Shown: one piece after another, positions 1 to 5,710 of the stretch
Layout of the letters: each line of letters starts with the position of its first letter
How positions within the stretch are numbered: the stretch's first letter is position 1
Assembly (NCBI GenBank): GCA_028703735.1
Contig: JAQVMI010000142.1
Location: 1-5,710, forward strand
Source: Candidatus Cloacimonadota bacterium
GTDB taxonomy: Bacteria; Cloacimonadota; Cloacimonadia; Cloacimonadales; Cloacimonadaceae
Direction: 5' to 3'
DNA length: 5,710 bases
Position numbers and translations under genes: made by a program
The notes under the pieces: generated by a model
What the model saw: only the letters and a program-made list of their open reading frames with translations
The model's database searches: none
What the model was told of the DNA's origin: nothing

Positions 1-1068
1 AAATTTATCCCCCGGATCAAGAGCTAATAAAGCCTTGTTTACCATCAGGTCAACTAATTCCGCTTGTGAAATACCCCAGCCAGAGAAATCTAACCATGCC
101 AGATAGGTGCTTTCTATTGGGCTTAAGGATACTGTGGGTAGTTCGTTTATTACAAAATGGGTAAGCTGTTCTTTGGTTTCGTTTAAATATACTAGAAGTT
201 CATTAAGCCACGCTTCAGATTCGTTGTAAGCAGCTATTAGAGCGCGTATTCCAAAACTGTTTCCCATAAATAGGTGTAGCTTATCGTTCAATCCACTTAC
301 CTTACTTCTAAGGGATGGATTGGAGATTATCAGATTAGCTGTAGCCAAACCGGCAATATTGAAGCTTTTAGCTGGAGACACACCTGTGATAAGCAAATCG
401 CTATACTCTTTAAGCGATGCAAGAGAAATATGAGTAAACCCCGGGTAAACCAAATCAGCATGAATTTCATCTACAAAAACAACTACATTGTGCTTATTGC
501 ACAAGTAACCAATTTTATCCAACTCTTCGGAAGTCCATACTCTACCAACCGGATTGTGGGGATTACATAGGATGAACATCTTTGCCACGCTTAGTTTGGC
601 TTCAAAATCTACCCAGTCAATTGTAAAAACCCCATTTGTGTTTATCAGCGGTGAAGTAAGCAGCTTTCTATCATGATTGACCACAGCATCAAAAAAAGGA
701 TGATACACCGGAGTCTGGATTAAAATGCCATCTCCAGGATTGGTAATACTAAGAACTGCTAATGATAAACCCGGTACTATTCCAGGCACCGGGACAATCC
801 AATCTCTCTCTGGTTGCCAATGGAAACGCCTATTTTGCCAATTGATAATTGCCTCATAATAACTATCCAATCTCAGGTTATAACCATAAACTGGATGCTT
901 TATTCGTTCACTAAGTGCTGTCTGTATTTCGTTGGACACTGCAAAATCCATATCTGCTACCCATAAGGATAGCAAATCATTTCTTCCGAACAGCATGGTT
1001 AGTGCATCATATTTAAAACATCCACTACCTTTACGGTTAATTATCTCATCAAATCTGCTGTTCTGCAT
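1..1068 (-). CDS. MalY/PatB-family PLP-dependent C-S lyase/aminotransferase (partial, C-terminus missing)
   Basis: This is a fold-type I PLP enzyme that most resembles the MalY/PatB group (cystathionine beta-lyase/cysteine desulfhydrase), which cleaves the C-S bond of cystathionine or cysteine in the cytoplasm. The reading frame is open from ATG at 1068 to the left edge, giving 356 residues. Seen motifs: WVADMDF near residues 36-42; YGY at 61-63; VPGIVPGLSLA at 94-104; TPVYHPFF at 119-126 with the stacking Tyr122; CNPHNPVGR at 168-176, whose Asn172 should contact PLP; VDEIHADL at 199-206 with Asp200 for the pyridine nitrogen; and SPAKSFNIAGL at 231-241, whose Lys234 should form the Schiff base. 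The frame breaks off at DPGDKF, where the family normally continues with a Gly-rich stretch and a conserved Arg, so about 35-40 residues lie outside the window. It is the last visible gene of a three-gene operon, starting 20 bases inside the preceding gene. Family assignment is firm; the exact substrate is not known. Confidence 0.9.
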   Translation of the reverse strand, partial: MQNSRFDEIINRKGSGCFKYDALTMLFGRNDLLSLWVADMDFAVSNEIQTALSERIKHPVYGYNLRLDSYYEAIINWQNRRFHWQPERDWIVPVPGIVPGLSLAVLSITNPGDGILIQTPVYHPFFDAVVNHDRKLLTSPLINTNGVFTIDWVDFEAKLSVAKMFILCNPHNPVGRVWTSEELDKIGYLCNKHNVVVFVDEIHADLVYPGFTHISLASLKEYSDLLITGVSPAKSFNIAGLATANLIISNPSLRSKVSGLNDKLHLFMGNSFGIRALIAAYNESEAWLNELLVYLNETKEQLTHFVINELPTVSLSPIESTYLAWLDFSGWGISQAELVDLMVNKALLALDPGDKF

Positions 1069-1591
1069 CCTGAACCTCTGCTTTGCTTCGTAGGTGCTCC
1101 ACAGCCTTTGCCATAAAATCATTCAATTCCACATTGGGAGATAGATCGGCTATGTTTAGAATTATTTCCAATATCTTTGGAAAGGAAGCCGGTGTTTTGA
1201 ATTGCTGCTTCACTCCGGCAGAATTGGTGTAACCTATTTTAAGGCTGTATGTTATCTTTCTGTCTAACTGCATGGTTAATATGCTGTTATACGGTATTTC
1301 CAGCTTTCGTTTCAGTAAGTAGGAAAATTGGATTCTATCTTTATAAAAATAAACACAGTTCAGAGAGGTAGTCTGCCTAAGAATGGAATCCAGAGCTACA
1401 AAAGTAATCATCAAAGGAAGTATCTTGAAGAATTTGGGGGTATCTGCATTTACAAAGCGAACCAAAAAAAAGATCGAATAAGCAAAAATAACTGCGGAAA
1501 GTGATAGCATGAAGGCACGAACCAGAGGGGAATACCTATAACGAACCGGTAAACGGTTCTTTATGGATTTTATCTGGATTTCGCGCGGCAT
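1049..1591 (-). CDS. Two-helix membrane protein with possible PH-like cytoplasmic domain, unknown function
   Basis: This 180-residue protein is not recognised as a named family member. It begins with a basic segment (residues 1-20, rich in Lys and Arg). A first hydrophobic helix follows at about 24-46, then a short polar loop (NADTPK) and a second helix at about 55-72. The remaining roughly 108 residues are soluble and probably cytoplasmic by the positive-inside rule. The stretch YFYKDRIQFSYLLKRKLEIP (81-100) followed by YNSILTMQL is a run of beta-strands with a basic turn and an aromatic/Ile pattern. This resembles small bacterial PH-like (DUF304-type) domains that follow two membrane helices, but the match is by eye only. 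The tail (155-180) is charged and probably helical. The frame could extend to a GTG at 1606, but the GGAAGGAG ribosome site lies 5 bases before the ATG at 1591, so that ATG is chosen. It overlaps the PHP gene by 22 bases and the PLP gene by 20 bases. Confidence 0.8.
   Translation of the reverse strand: MPREIQIKSIKNRLPVRYRYSPLVRAFMLSLSAVIFAYSIFFLVRFVNADTPKFFKILPLMITFVALDSILRQTTSLNCVYFYKDRIQFSYLLKRKLEIPYNSILTMQLDRKITYSLKIGYTNSAGVKQQFKTPASFPKILEIILNIADLSPNVELNDFMAKAVEHLRSKAEVQDAEQQI
1075..1079 (-). promoter_or_regulatory. Ribosome binding site of the PLP enzyme, inside the upstream gene
   Basis: On the minus strand AGAGG lies 6 bases before the ATG at 1068. It falls within the last codons of the upstream membrane-protein gene. 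The same AGAGG with a 6-base spacer precedes the methyltransferase at 2579, which supports this as a genuine signal in this genome. Its position implies that translation of the two genes is coupled. Confidence 0.6.
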
Positions 1592-2445
1592 TGATACTCC
1601 TTCCACAGGCTGTTAACGCTATTTAGCACAACCTGCGGGACAGGAACTGCATCGAATAGGTTATGCCTATCCTGTTCACCATGAAAATCACTGCCACCTG
1701 TCATGTAAAGACCGTTTTTTTGTGCAAGCGCAATAAAATTGTCTATCTCCCACTGATAATGATCTGGATGCCAAACCTCAATGCCATCAATCCCCAGGGT
1801 AATAAATTCCTCCAAATATGATGCCTTAAACAGTTTTCCCGGATGCGCAATAACAGCTAAACCTCCAGCCTGGTGAATCACCGATAGGGCTTCTGCAACG
1901 CTTACCTCAGGTTTAGAAACAAAGGCTGGCTTAAAATTGCCGATATACTTATCGAAAGCTTCATTTTTGGATTGGCAGTATCCACGGGCAACCAATATCT
2001 GTGCAATATGCGGGCGAACAATTAGCTCTCTGCTTCCGGCAACTGCAATTACTTCCTCCAGAGAAATCTCCATACCCAGTTTTGCCAAAAGAGCTATCAT
2101 TTTTATTGCTCGTTCTCTTCTGCCGATCAAGTACATTTCGGTCATTTCCATAAGGATTTTATTCGTGATATCGTAGCCATAAGCTAAAATATGAACATCA
2201 TTTCCGTGATGTTGAGAGCTAATTTCCATTCCTGGAAGGATGCGAAGTGGCATTAAGTTATCTGGCAACTGCTTATAAGCATCAGCTGTATCATGATCGG
2301 TTATGGATATCAAGTCCAAGCCAATTTCCTGAGAGCGTTTTATTAACTTCGCAGGTGAAAGGGCACCGTCGGAAACATTGGTATGCAGATGTAAGTTAAT
2401 GCGTTTAATGTCTGTTATATCTTTTACTATCATAATCCTGTTCAT
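1570..2445 (-). CDS. PHP-domain metal-dependent phosphoesterase (YciV/TrpH-like)
   Basis: This is a cytoplasmic metallo-phosphoesterase of the PHP (polymerase and histidinol phosphatase) superfamily. Characterised relatives include E. coli YciV (RNase AM, a 5'-3' exonuclease on short RNAs) and a Chromobacterium enzyme that dephosphorylates nucleoside 3',5'-bisphosphates. The product is 291 residues from ATG at 2445, or 287 from ATG at 2433; both starts have weak ribosome sites, so the choice is uncertain. Numbered from 2433, the expected metal-binding set is present: H15 and H17 in NLHLHTNVSDG with D22, H47 in ITDHDT, E70 in PGMEIS, H81 in DVHILAY, H142 in RPHIAQ, H197 in VIAHPGK, and D249 and H251 in GGSDFHG. 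Length and motif order fit YciV/TrpH. One small departure is Asn at position 13, where most relatives have Asp (DLHxHT). It is the first gene of the minus-strand operon and diverges from the methyltransferase gene. Whether it acts on RNA or on pAp-like nucleotides cannot be decided here. Confidence 0.92.
   Translation of the reverse strand: MNRIMIVKDITDIKRINLHLHTNVSDGALSPAKLIKRSQEIGLDLISITDHDTADAYKQLPDNLMPLRILPGMEISSQHHGNDVHILAYGYDITNKILMEMTEMYLIGRRERAIKMIALLAKLGMEISLEEVIAVAGSRELIVRPHIAQILVARGYCQSKNEAFDKYIGNFKPAFVSKPEVSVAEALSVIHQAGGLAVIAHPGKLFKASYLEEFITLGIDGIEVWHPDHYQWEIDNFIALAQKNGLYMTGGSDFHGEQDRHNLFDAVPVPQVVLNSVNSLWKEYQCRAKSR
1597..1604 (-). promoter_or_regulatory. Strong ribosome binding site that fixes the membrane-protein start
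   Basis: GGAAGGAG on the minus strand, 5 bases before ATG at 1591. It is the best Shine-Dalgarno match in the window. It favours the ATG over the in-frame GTG at 1606, which would place the site inside the coding region. It lies within the 3' coding end of the PHP gene, so initiation here probably depends on or is helped by ribosomes finishing that gene. Confidence 0.75.
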
Positions 2446-2501
2446 AATGTAACTCAGATTTCTTTTCTTATTTAGTAGTGACAAAAGCACTGTTACATTA
2501 T
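2444..2501. repeat. Perfect 10-bp inverted repeat at the PHP start codon
   Basis: ATAATGTAAC at 2444-2453 and its exact complement GTTACATTAT at 2492-2501 are separated by 38 bases. Inside, a smaller hairpin AGTG/CACT (2477-2480 with 2488-2491, 7-base loop) abuts the distal arm. In the minus-strand transcript the proximal arm covers the first two bases of the AUG at 2445, so folding could hide that start codon. Alternatively the two arms could be half-sites for a dimeric regulator. The repeat is seen directly; both functions are inferred. Confidence 0.5.
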
Positions 2502-2578
2502 TTGGTTGACTTAATCTTGCAATGCTAAAAATCGTCAATGGATTTCTTGAATTCATAAAAATCAAGTAGAGGTAAAAC
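2446..2578. promoter_or_regulatory. Divergent intergenic region, likely promoters for PHP operon and methyltransferase
   Basis: The two flanking genes point away from each other, so both should be transcribed from within these 133 bases. On the minus strand TTGACG (2538-2533) is a good -35-like hexamer, but the hexamers 16-18 bases downstream (GATTAA, ATTAAG, TTAAGT) are poor -10 matches. On the plus strand TTGACT occurs at 2506-2511 without a proper -10 at normal spacing. A weaker pair is TCGTCA (2532-2537) with CATAAA (2554-2559), 16 bases apart. These are sigma70-style guesses, and the organism may use a different consensus. The location is well supported; the exact boxes are not. Confidence 0.4.
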
Positions 2579-3370
2579 ATGGAATACGACCCACTGAAAA
2601 ACAAACTGGCAAGAATGATAACCTTATTTCCATCTCTAAGGTTATTGATGTACCGGATGATGGATACTATGCTGCTAAGACAAAGATATGTTTGCAGAGA
2701 AATAAGCAGATTTTACCGACCGCAGGAAAGCTTTAGTTTCTACGATGCAGGAGCTGGATTCTGCCAGTACTCCTGGTTTATATTGAACAACTGGAAGAAT
2801 GCCAAGGTGTTTGCCACAGATCTAAAAACAGATTATCTTGCAGATTTTGCCAGTTTTGTTAATGGCTTTTACCCTAATCGGTTTAGTTACAAAAGCGCAG
2901 ATTTATCTCTGTTTGCCCCAGAACGCAGATATGACCTGTGTATTGCCATAGACATCATGGAGCACATAGAGGATGACGTTTCTACCCTAAACAATTTCCA
3001 TGCAGCTCTAAATCCCGAAGGATTGCTTATTATCTCTACACCTTCTGATACAGATGAAGCAGCCAAATTCACTGCAGAACACGTTCGCCCTGGATATGCA
3101 AAAGCAGATTTGGAAGAAAAGCTACATAAGGCAGGTTTCGAAATAGTAAAGAGCATCTATACTTACGGCAAGTTTGGCAGCTTAGCCTGGAAGCTAATGA
3201 TTAAATACCCGCTTCAACTTAACAAGCACAAGCTGATGCTTATACTTCTCCCATATTATCTGGTTCTATATCCTATTGCAGAGTTATTTATGCAGATAGA
3301 TGTACGCATGAATAACAAAAGTGGAACAGGTATATTGGTAGTTGCTCAAAAACCTCGTAATTCTAAATAA
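2579..3370 (+). CDS. Class I SAM-dependent methyltransferase
   Basis: This 263-residue protein has a Rossmann-type methyltransferase core that transfers a methyl group from S-adenosylmethionine to an unknown acceptor. Motif I is FYDAGAGFCQYS at 54-65 with DAGAG at 56-60. The acidic residue ending strand 2, which usually binds the ribose hydroxyls, is D81 in FATDL. SADLS (106-110) is the usual adenine-contact region. Strand 4 is YDLCIAIDIMEHIEDD (118-133), the common DxxEHI variant. GLLIISTP (148-155) is strand 5. HVRPGYAKADLEEKLHKAGFEIVK (168-191) is typical of the Methyltransf_11/12 type. A long hydrophobic stretch at about 217-240, between Lys-rich flanks, is not part of the core and could bind membrane or form a lipid-substrate cap. 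The start is supported by AGAGG at 2568-2572, 6 bases before the ATG. The gene stands alone on the plus strand, diverging from the PHP operon and converging on the SppA gene. Substrate is unknown; a lipid, quinone or small-molecule acceptor is possible. Confidence 0.88.
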   Translation: MEYDPLKNKLARMITLFPSLRLLMYRMMDTMLLRQRYVCREISRFYRPQESFSFYDAGAGFCQYSWFILNNWKNAKVFATDLKTDYLADFASFVNGFYPNRFSYKSADLSLFAPERRYDLCIAIDIMEHIEDDVSTLNNFHAALNPEGLLIISTPSDTDEAAKFTAEHVRPGYAKADLEEKLHKAGFEIVKSIYTYGKFGSLAWKLMIKYPLQLNKHKLMLILLPYYLVLYPIAELFMQIDVRMNNKSGTGILVVAQKPRNSK

Positions 3371-3405
3371 AAAAAACGGGCTAACCGTTCTATAGGTCAG
3401 CCCGT
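3369..3405 (-). terminator. Intrinsic terminator of the SppA gene, possibly bidirectional
   Basis: Bases 3376-3386 pair with 3395-3405: an 11-position stem with one A/C mismatch and an 8-base loop, whose base is the GC-rich ACGGGCT/AGCCCGT. Read on the minus strand the stem is followed by eight T (complement of A 3369-3376), a classic terminator for the gene ending at 3422. On the plus strand the stem follows the methyltransferase stop by a few bases, but the downstream TAATATT is a poor U-tract, so termination in that direction is probably weaker. Confidence 0.88.
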
Positions 3406-3421
3406 AATATTCAACAATATT

Positions 3422-5710
3422 TTAGAATTGTATTTGCTCTGGTGTTTCAGTGGTAAGCATCAGAGCTTTTTCACCTGCGAAATCTTCCCACAGTTCATAG
3501 AGGTTTATGTATTCCTCACTTATAGATTCAAGTGCACGAACCGGCAACAAGCTTCTTAGAGGGCTGGAACTCATATCCATCCGAATTCCATTGTCCAAAG
3601 TTGTGGCATCTACCAATTGCAGTTTCCCTTTAATCTTTGATACTTCCTGCATATTTCTAACCGCTACATCCAGTCCACCCAGATCGTCGATTAAGCCGAT
3701 ATCGAGAGCTTGTTCACCAGTCCATATTCTGCCTTGAGCGTATTTGTGAACTTGATCAAGAGTCATGGTTTTTCTTCCATCATCCACTTTCTTAACAAAA
3801 TCCTCATAAGTCCACTCTATGGTTTGGGTTAGCAGTTCTTTTTCTTCTTCTGTCCATGGACGTGATAAAGAACCCATATCGGCACGTTCACCTTTTTTTA
3901 CGGTGGAGTAATTCACCTTAATTTTCTTGAACATTTCAGTAGCATTGAACATAAGACCAACAACACCTATTGAACCGGTTATTGTGGATGGATTTGCCAC
4001 AATTCTATCAGCTTTGCAAGCTATATAATAACCACCACTTCCCGCAACACCTGCCATGGATACAACTATGGGTTTCTTGTTTTCTGTTTGGGCAAGTTCC
4101 AATTCACGCAAGATGATATCGCTTGCTTGTGCACTTCCACCACCGCTATCCACTCTTAAGATAATCCCCTTATAGTTCTTGTTCTTGCGGGCATTTCTGA
4201 TCAGCTTTACTGTGGTTTCGTGGGCTATTTTTTGACCGGGGGTACCCTTTCCCATCACGATATTTCCGCTGGCATAAATAACAGCGATCTGATGTTCTTT
4301 GGGTTTAGACCAATCATAGGATCTATAATCAGCCAGGCTGGAAACTTTTTTTGAAAACTTATAATCTTCTTTTAACTGGTTATCAAGCTGGTCTTCGTAA
4401 ATCAAGGCATCTACTAAACCATTCTTTAAGGCATCCTGAGCTAAGAAATAGGGACCACCATCAATCAGCTTTTCCACAGGTTGGGAAAGCTTCTGTCCTC
4501 TACCCCTGGATATTCTATCTACCATCTGGCTGTAAAGGCTTTGCAGAATTGAATCATAAACTTCGCGTTCTGCAGCAGTCATTTCAGATTCTGAGAACAT
4601 GTTCCCGGCAGTTTTGTATTTGTGGCTACGGAAGTTCAACGCTTCAATACCCAAGCTTCCCAACATGTCCTTTATATATGGGCTGCTAATTGCCAAACCA
4701 TGTAAATCTACACTGCCTTGGGGATTCAGGTAAATATTATCTGCTACAGAGGCTGCGAATCCGTATCCGGCATTACTGATATTATTAAAGTAAAAGCTAA
4801 CCTTTTTACCGCTGTTTTTGAAATCTGCAAAAGCTTCAATCAATTCCTGCTGTAAAGCATAAGAAGTGGCGAAAGAAGGATTCCTTAGCAAAATGCCTTG
4901 AACTTGAGGATCGCTTTTAGCTTTATTAATCTCTGCTATCACTTTTTCCACAGATTTATCCTTGGAATCGTATATCTTAAAAGGACCAAAGGTATATTTA
5001 GGAGCTTTGAAGCTAAGGATATTTCCGCTAAGATTCATGGGATACCAGCTTTTAGGAGTTAAACCAAGAAATGGTTTGTAGCTTAGCTCGGTCAAATTAG
5101 CCCAGGCAATACCATAATTATCATTTTCTTTCATCCGTAACAGACCGCCAACTTCAGTATCGCTTGAAGCAAGACTAAAGCTTAACATGCTGCTTTCGGT
5201 TTCTGTATTGAACATTGCCCCAACTTTCAAGCCATCAAACAACTGAGTCTGAACTCCATAGGTGGGTTTTTGAAACTCATATTTGTCTATTTCTTTACAG
5301 TAGTTCATGTCCAGGGTAAATTCTATTCGATAGTCAGCCAAACGATCGGTTACACTTAAAGGACGTATAGCTAAGCCAGCACGATAGGCGGGAGATTCTT
5401 TGTAAGGATTATCCCAAGTAAAGGCAAAGGAGCTTGCATCAAGAGGGCGATATGTTACACCACTACGGAATGCACCTTCTTTAAAGGTATCACCCATCCA
5501 GCGATAGCTGGTTCCAGCGTAAACATTTGGCAGGATATAGGCAGGAAATACTTCTTCACCTGTGGCAAGAGTATGATAATCTGCTCCATTATCTCTTTCG
5601 TAAGAATAGCTTAAGGCATCAGAATTCAGTAGCAACCAATAATGCTTCTGCCATTGTTCTTCTATATTAAGATAAGCCATCCCCAATCCGGTATAATCAC
5701 CTGTTCCCAA
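3422..5710 (-). CDS. sppA: Signal peptide peptidase SppA, long (67K-type) form with beta-rich N-terminal extension (5' end missing)
   Basis: SppA is a membrane-associated serine protease that cuts up signal peptides left after protein export, using a Ser-Lys pair. The window holds 762 residues of open frame up to the right edge, with no believable start (the first codon is TTG), so the N-terminus and any signal peptide lie outside. Fragment residues from about 230 match the two-repeat long SppA of E. coli. The first repeat has VQGILLR (270-276), ALQQELIEAFADFKNSGKKV (285-304), ADNIYLNPQGSVDLHGLA (323-340) and HKYKTAGNMF (363-372), whose Lys366 corresponds to the catalytic Lys. The second has GIILRVDSGGGSAQASD (515-531), VVSMAGVAGSGGYYIA (549-564) with nucleophile Ser558, VANPSTITGSIGVVG (571-585) and GRIWTGEQALDIGLIDDLGG (660-679). 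Both catalytic residues are present, so the enzyme should be active. Residues 1-228 are not part of ordinary SppA: they look like successive beta-strands with many aromatic residues and turns, as in outer-membrane barrels. A terminator follows the stop codon. Confidence 0.93.
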   Translation of the reverse strand: MGTGDYTGLGMAYLNIEEQWQKHYWLLLNSDALSYSYERDNGADYHTLATGEEVFPAYILPNVYAGTSYRWMGDTFKEGAFRSGVTYRPLDASSFAFTWDNPYKESPAYRAGLAIRPLSVTDRLADYRIEFTLDMNYCKEIDKYEFQKPTYGVQTQLFDGLKVGAMFNTETESSMLSFSLASSDTEVGGLLRMKENDNYGIAWANLTELSYKPFLGLTPKSWYPMNLSGNILSFKAPKYTFGPFKIYDSKDKSVEKVIAEINKAKSDPQVQGILLRNPSFATSYALQQELIEAFADFKNSGKKVSFYFNNISNAGYGFAASVADNIYLNPQGSVDLHGLAISSPYIKDMLGSLGIEALNFRSHKYKTAGNMFSESEMTAAEREVYDSILQSLYSQMVDRISRGRGQKLSQPVEKLIDGGPYFLAQDALKNGLVDALIYEDQLDNQLKEDYKFSKKVSSLADYRSYDWSKPKEHQIAVIYASGNIVMGKGTPGQKIAHETTVKLIRNARKNKNYKGIILRVDSGGGSAQASDIILRELELAQTENKKPIVVSMAGVAGSGGYYIACKADRIVANPSTITGSIGVVGLMFNATEMFKKIKVNYSTVKKGERADMGSLSRPWTEEEKELLTQTIEWTYEDFVKKVDDGRKTMTLDQVHKYAQGRIWTGEQALDIGLIDDLGGLDVAVRNMQEVSKIKGKLQLVDATTLDNGIRMDMSSSPLRSLLPVRALESISEEYINLYELWEDFAGEKALMLTTETPEQIQF

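Noticed and set aside
1592..1606. GTG start at 1606 for the membrane protein.
   Set aside because: The strong GGAAGGAG site lies between this GTG and the ATG at 1591, at ideal distance from the ATG; it would be inside the coding region if GTG were used.
1937..2176. Plus-strand open frame of 79 codons inside the PHP gene.
   Set aside because: It lies wholly antisense to a well-conserved enzyme and shows no recognisable domain; it is explained as a shadow of the PHP reading frame.
2506..2538. TTGAC/GTCAA 5-base inverted repeat in the intergenic region.
   Set aside because: Arms of five bases, 23 bases apart, are expected by chance; the two TTGAC-like hexamers are noted only as weak -35 candidates.
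2446..2604. Longer N-terminal form of the PHP protein starting at ATG 2604.
   Set aside because: The extra 53 residues precede the PHP motif that normally starts within about 15 residues of the N-terminus, are unlike the family, and would overlap the start and ribosome site of the divergent methyltransferase. The stretch also holds the inverted repeat and probable promoters, so it is better read as intergenic.
3893..3900. Run of seven A on the coding strand of SppA as a possible frameshift site.
   Set aside because: The frame reads TVKKGER without interruption and the conserved SppA sequence continues on both sides, so there is no sign of frameshifting.
4351..4689. Plus-strand open frame of 112 codons inside the SppA gene.
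   Set aside because: It is antisense to the conserved SppA core including the catalytic Lys region, and its translation has no recognisable domain; it is a shadow frame.

Overview
The window is an AT-rich bacterial chromosomal segment with four complete or nearly complete genes on the minus strand and one on the plus strand. Nothing in it looks like a phage, transposon, CRISPR array or RNA gene. Codon use is AT-leaning throughout (frequent ATA, AAA and GAA) and does not change between genes, so there is no sign of recent transfer. The last gene is a long SppA-type peptidase with an extra beta-strand-rich N-terminal region. Together with the AT-leaning codon use, this suggests a Gram-negative, possibly uncultured lineage such as Cloacimonadota or a relative of the FCB group. 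That assignment is an inference and cannot be proved from this sequence.

Layout: positions 1-1068 (minus) hold most of a MalY/PatB-type PLP-dependent C-S lyase or aminotransferase, whose C-terminus runs off the left edge. Positions 1049-1591 (minus) encode a 180-residue protein with two membrane helices and a basic cytoplasmic domain that may be PH-like. Positions 1570 to about 2445 (minus) encode a PHP-family metal-dependent phosphoesterase of the YciV/TrpH type. These three genes overlap by 22 and 20 bases and form a tightly coupled operon read right to left: PHP enzyme, then membrane protein, then PLP enzyme. Positions 2446-2578 are a divergent intergenic region holding a perfect 10-bp inverted repeat whose proximal arm includes the first two bases of the likely PHP start codon. 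Positions 2579-3370 (plus) encode a class I SAM-dependent methyltransferase with a hydrophobic C-terminal segment. A strong hairpin terminator at 3369-3405 lies between the convergent methyltransferase and SppA genes. Positions 3422-5710 (minus) hold the long SppA gene, truncated at its 5' end by the window edge.

Functional links: PHP phosphatases related to YciV/TrpH act on short RNA 5' ends or on nucleoside 3',5'-bisphosphates such as pAp, a by-product of sulfate activation. MalY/PatB enzymes cleave C-S bonds in cystathionine or cysteine. A sulfur-metabolism theme for this operon is therefore possible but speculative. The methyltransferase and SppA appear to be separate transcription units. 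No clearly new multi-gene system is visible. The most unusual items are the extended SppA, the coupled three-gene operon with an unrecognised membrane protein, and the inverted repeat at the PHP start codon.
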